Below are positions 7,272-9,427 of a stretch of DNA of 9,427 bases, one piece after another. Under the pieces are notes generated by a model. The model was not told the DNA's origin, did not search any database, and worked only from the letters and a program-made list of their open reading frames with translations. Every line of letters starts with the position of its first letter. The first letter of the stretch is position 1. The translations under genes were made by a program, and so were the position numbers. This DNA is from Clostridiales bacterium (GTDB taxonomy: Bacteria > Bacillota > Clostridia > Lachnospirales > Lachnospiraceae): the NCBI GenBank assembly GCA_019420425.1, contig JAHZHG010000010.1, positions 1 to 9,427 of the forward strand. Direction: 5' to 3'.

Positions 7272-7317
7272 CGGGCGGTTGCCCTTTCAAAATGACTGAA
7301 CTTTTTCGAACCGCCCG
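7272..7317. repeat. 9-base inverted repeat with 28-base loop
   Basis: CGGGCGGTT (7272-7280) and AACCGCCCG (7309-7317) are perfect inverted copies. No T run follows on either strand, so this is not a standard terminator. It sits in the unrecognised part of the minus-strand open frame within the decayed region. It could be a leftover of a small mobile element or chance in GC-rich sequence. Confidence 0.4.
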
Positions 7318-7410
7318 CTTCCCATTCTTCATGACATGCGCTTTATTATGTATAATAGATGGCATCTCATTTCGAAATGAAGGTCATAACAAATTTGTTC
7401 CAGGACTTCT

Positions 7411-7590
7411 ATCCTCCTCGTCTTCATATTCCAATCCGTTGTGCTGTTCGATACCGAAATATCAGATCCCACTTTTGAATCCCCCGAAACGCTCCCCGGC
7501 CGCGTATTGCTCCGGCAAGCTCATTCCGTGCCTTTCCGGAAAATAATTCTCCCACAAAGGATTCCATGATACTATTTCATGGATTTCATT
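7411..7590 (-). pseudogene. UPF0158-like gene remnant, frameshifted
   Basis: Read on the minus strand, a short piece EIHEI is followed, after a frame change, by MESFVGELFSGKARNELAGA (from 7567), then IRGRGAFR. It switches frame again to GGFKSGI, a stop, and YFGIEQHNGLEYEDEED, ending near 7411. The order EIHEY..IM.DF, a helix, AIxGKGAFRRFKD and GIE..W is the pattern I know from UPF0158 proteins, small uncharacterised proteins of Gram-positive bacteria. At least two frame changes and one in-frame stop show that it is not functional. The longest single frame has 47 codons (7567 to 7424), too short for an independent gene. The call rests on recalled family pattern, so moderate confidence only. 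It lies on the same strand as the hydrolase remnant. Confidence 0.5.
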
Positions 7591-7603
7591 ACTTTTTTGC
7601 ACT

Positions 7604-7945
7604 ATGCACCCTAACGAGGCAGGATATGTATTCCGGCGGATTCTATCCTTTGATCATGAGGCAACAGTCCGGCAGATGGTAGCTGAGCAAACGGATATGA
7701 AGATTCCATCGGAGCTGATCCCCAAATGCCCGGTATGCGGCACTCCTATGGCCATGAATGTGCGCTGCGATATAACCTTTGTGCAGGACGATGGCTGGTA
7801 TGCGGCTTCCAATCGTTATGATGATTTCAACCGGCGGCATCAAAATCTTCATATTTTATTTTTGGAGCTGGGCGTAGGTACCAACACCCCGGTTATCATC
7901 AAAAATCCTTTTTGGAGGATGACTTCCCAGAATCCGAAAGCGGTG
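7604..7945 (+). pseudogene. Sir2-type NAD-dependent deacetylase remnant, C-terminal part
   Basis: The plus-strand frame from about 7646 reads SFDHEATVRQMVAEQTDMKI, then IPKCPVCGTPM, NVRCDITFVQDDGWYAA, RYDDF, LFLELGVGTNTPVIIKN and PFWRMTSQNPKAV, ending at 7945. This is the back half of the Sir2 family form common in clostridia, including the second zinc Cys pair (CPVC) and the LELGVGxNTPxIIK strand of the NAD fold. The first Cys pair, the GAGxS NAD motif and the catalytic His region are missing. After NPKAV the similarity stops abruptly; the frame runs on as unrelated sequence to 8041. The ATG at 7604 has no good ribosome binding site, and the first 14 codons do not look like Sir2. I treat it as a fragment, not a gene. 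Confidence 0.75.
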
Positions 7946-8250
7946 AAACCTCGAAAAATGCTTTCAAGATCATACTGCCGAATATTAACGCAAAATATAA
8001 AAAGGGCAGTAATTCGGCACTTCCCTCAGAACTGTTGGTAAACAATTCCGATGATGTACAAACCAGTGCCAGAGGAGAAAAAGTATTGGAATACGCTTGG
8101 TTACATGGAGCTGTTACAAGAAATGATAGAATCAGATTGCTTGGAGTGAGTTCATCTACTGCTGTCAGAATCCTGAAAAAATTGGTAAAAAGTAATCTGT
8201 TAAAGCAGAATGGAAGAGCAAGAAGTACCAGGTATACCATAGTAAAATAG
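7946..8250 (+). pseudogene. AlbA/AAA_4-type ATP-binding regulator remnant, C-terminal winged helix
   Basis: In a frame different from the Sir2 piece, the sequence NAFKIILPNINAKY appears near 7960. A linker follows, then a winged helix with GAVTRNDRIRLLGVSSSTAV, KKLVKSNLLKQ and GRARSTRYTIVK before TAG at 8248-8250. The F.I.LPN.N strand followed by a winged helix ending in TRY is the C-terminus of AlbA/AAA_4 (HATPase_c_4-like) ATP-binding proteins. The N-terminal AlbA domain and most of the ATPase domain are absent. The frame is open from 7912 with only a TTG start that falls inside the Sir2 homology, so no real start is visible. The exact left junction lies between about 7920 and 7960. Base composition is visibly more A/T-rich than in the ABC genes. 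Whether any product is made is doubtful. Confidence 0.6.
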
Positions 8251-8347
8251 TGAAACTACATGCCGTACAGCCGATGGGAGCAGTCCAGTCGGCGGTTGCA
8301 GTTATGAGGAATTCGCATGATACAAGCTTTCGGCGCGCAATAAATAT
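8251..8347. other. Short unassigned stretch between gene fragments
   Basis: No recognisable protein piece, RNA gene, promoter or clear hairpin was found here on either strand. It joins the winged-helix remnant to the second Sir2 piece. Confidence 0.5.
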
Positions 8348-8419
8348 AATATCCCCGTCATCATCAAATATCCTTTTGGGCAGATGACAGTGAAAAATCC
8401 AAAAGCTGTTTATGTCTGC
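8348..8419 (+). pseudogene. Second Sir2-type fragment (24 codons)
   Basis: The plus-strand frame reads NIPVIIKYPFGQMTVKNPKA followed by VYVC. It matches the same Sir2 segment found near 7883-7945 (NTPVIIKNPFWRMTSQNPKA). By my hand alignment the two DNA segments agree at 46 of 63 positions, so this is a diverged relative and not a recent copy. The similarity begins after an unrelated stretch and ends at VYVC, where intact relatives go on with ACIN-type sequence. It ends 17 bases before the stop codon of the converging minus-strand gene. Confidence 0.65.
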
Positions 8420-8435
8420 TTCTCTTTTTCTGCGG

Positions 8436-9398
8436 TTAATAAACCGGGGTATCATCGACTGGGCGCCATCCGCAAGTGCAAGCTTTCGTAGCCTCGTACC
8501 GCGTAATGCTTCCTGTTCCGGATTGATAGGTGTCATGCTCCTCTCTTGGATATCCATGGCTTGTATAGATGTCTGCATGGGTCTTCCAGGATTCCAGCGC
8601 CGTGTAATCCTTTCCTCCTGTAAAAGCCATTCCGCATTCACATGTCACCTTATCAAAGTAGACCTGCTTTTCCACTGTGCCAAAGTCATGCACATGTCCC
8701 GTTATGACTTCTTCGCCGCATCCTGAACAGTATTTATACGCCAGGCCCTTGAAGCCGGTCCCCCAGCTGGACATACAGCCATCCGCCGCTTGATGGAGAT
8801 ATAAGTCATTCAGTGTTCGAAAGAACATCGGTTCTTCCCCGTTCGCCCCATGTATGCGGCATTCCGCCCCATATTCCATATGCCCGCTGTTCTCAGGGCT
8901 TACAGATACCCACGTATGAACATGCGGCGTTTCTCCCCCTTCTGTTCCACTGGACGGATGATCCGTCACATCATTCGGCCGGGAGGTTACGTGGCTGGAA
9001 GAATGAGATGTACTGCCCGAGTCTGTAACTGTATCCGTATGGGAGGGATGTTCGGTCTCTTTGGAAGCCGTCGCTGTTTCCGAACTGGCGCCAGGCTCCC
9101 TGGTTTGACCCTCTTTTGCTTCAGAATCTGAAGAGGTACTTTCGGCGCCCGAAGCATCTGTTTGTTGTGTTGTTCCTGCACTGCTGTAAATGGCAGTACC
9201 GCTATCCACCGGCTCATTTTCTGCTGAAACCGCCGTTTTCTCTGGCGCTTTTCCGGAAAGTTCTTCCGATCCGCCTTTGATTCCCAGCATCACAGCCACA
9301 GCTATCCCGATGCAAAAAATCACAGCCAGCACAATTACGATAAAAATGGCCTGCCTTTTATGGCTGCGAATCCAATCCATAATCCTTTTCAATTTCAT
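8436..9398 (-). CDS. Membrane-anchored protein with Ser/Thr-rich stalk and Cys/His-rich outer domain
   Basis: This 320-residue protein begins with a basic segment (MKLKRIMDWIRSHKRQ) and one hydrophobic helix (about 17-38), so it should be a membrane anchor with the rest outside. Residues 42-155 are low-complexity Ser/Thr/Glu/Gly sequence, a likely stalk. The C-terminal part (about 158-315) has two HVH elements (HVHTW at 159-163, HVHDF at 235-239) and cysteine motifs CSGCG (224-228), CECG (253-256) and CTCG (307-310). Further His lie between them (274, 281, 288). Such HxH...CxCG modules recall degenerate zinc-ribbon-like repeats in clostridial surface proteins; metal binding is inferred. I do not recognise a named family. 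The ATG has AAAAGG 6 bases upstream and overlaps the stop of an upstream gene (ATGA), so the two are probably coupled in one operon. No clear terminator follows it. Confidence 0.8.
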   Translation of the reverse strand: MKLKRIMDWIRSHKRQAIFIVIVLAVIFCIGIAVAVMLGIKGGSEELSGKAPEKTAVSAENEPVDSGTAIYSSAGTTQQTDASGAESTSSDSEAKEGQTREPGASSETATASKETEHPSHTDTVTDSGSTSHSSSHVTSRPNDVTDHPSSGTEGGETPHVHTWVSVSPENSGHMEYGAECRIHGANGEEPMFFRTLNDLYLHQAADGCMSSWGTGFKGLAYKYCSGCGEEVITGHVHDFGTVEKQVYFDKVTCECGMAFTGGKDYTALESWKTHADIYTSHGYPREEHDTYQSGTGSITRYEATKACTCGWRPVDDTPVY

Positions 9399-9427
9399 CC
9401 ACTGCCTTTTCTGACAATATCCTGCTT
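9395..9427 (-). CDS. 3' end of an upstream minus-strand gene (partial)
   Basis: Ten codons from the right edge read KQDIVRKGSG and end in TGA at 9397-9395. That stop shares ATGA with the start of the membrane-anchored protein, a 4-base overlap typical of coupled genes. A second frame reading SRILSEKAVDEIEKDYG also stays open across the edge and stops inside the next gene, so the frame choice is uncertain. Too little is present to suggest a product. Confidence 0.35.
   Translation of the reverse strand, partial: KQDIVRKGSG

Noticed and set aside
7328..7356. Plus-strand promoter with TATAAT at 7351
   Set aside because: The -35 region (TTCATG) is poor and no intact gene follows, so it is likely chance in A/T-rich sequence.
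7369..7399. Short palindromes CATTTCGAAATG and ACAAATTTGT
   Set aside because: They are short, A/T-rich and next to no gene start; chance is sufficient.
7292..7546. Plus-strand open frame of 84 codons in the decayed region
   Set aside because: It lies opposite the UPF0158-like remnant, has no ribosome binding site and resembles no known protein.
8165..8641. Minus-strand open frame of 158 codons
   Set aside because: It overlaps the 3' end of the intact membrane-protein gene in another frame and crosses two gene fragments without any motif.

Overview
The window looks like chromosomal DNA of a gut-type clostridium (Bacillota, Clostridia; Lachnospiraceae or Oscillospiraceae are plausible). The evidence is AGGAGG-type ribosome binding sites, intrinsic hairpin-plus-T terminators, moderately high GC in the intact genes, and protein types usual in that group: DUF6110 beside a P1B ATPase, TetR followed by a paired half-size ABC transporter, and Sir2 and UPF0158 relatives. 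This assignment is inferred from gene content; no marker gene is present.

Left part (1-2456): the 3' end of a small DUF6110-like protein, an intrinsic terminator, then a complete P1B-type metal ATPase with an unusual metal-site motif (FSC in place of CPC) and its own strong terminator. The two genes probably form a metal-handling unit, with the intergenic terminator lowering expression of the ATPase.

Middle part (2514-6915): a TetR regulator followed by two half-size ABC transporter genes. The two ABC genes are directly adjacent and should make one heterodimeric transporter. The tetR promoter carries two nested symmetric elements (a TTGACAAA palindrome on the -35 box and a TAAC/GTTA array over the expected start site). 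A related GTTA/TAAC palindrome lies just before the ABC genes. This suggests that TetR represses itself and controls the transporter. The D-loop of the first ABC protein (AFADPENE) resembles the siderophore-type IrtA/YbtP group, so iron or siderophore traffic is a possible role, but the substrate is not proven.

Right-centre part (6903-8419): a cluster of decayed genes. I see pieces of an alpha/beta hydrolase (minus strand, frameshifted), a UPF0158-like protein (minus strand, frameshifted), a Sir2-type deacetylase (plus strand), the C-terminal winged helix of an AlbA/AAA_4-type ATP-binding regulator (plus strand), and a second, diverged Sir2 piece (plus strand). None is an intact gene. Positions 8251-8347 hold nothing I can recognise.

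Right end (8436-9427): on the minus strand, an intact gene for a membrane-anchored protein with a long Ser/Thr-rich stalk and a Cys/His-rich outer domain. Its start overlaps by 4 bases the end of another gene that runs off the window. No tRNA, rRNA, CRISPR array, intact insertion sequence or phage gene was seen.
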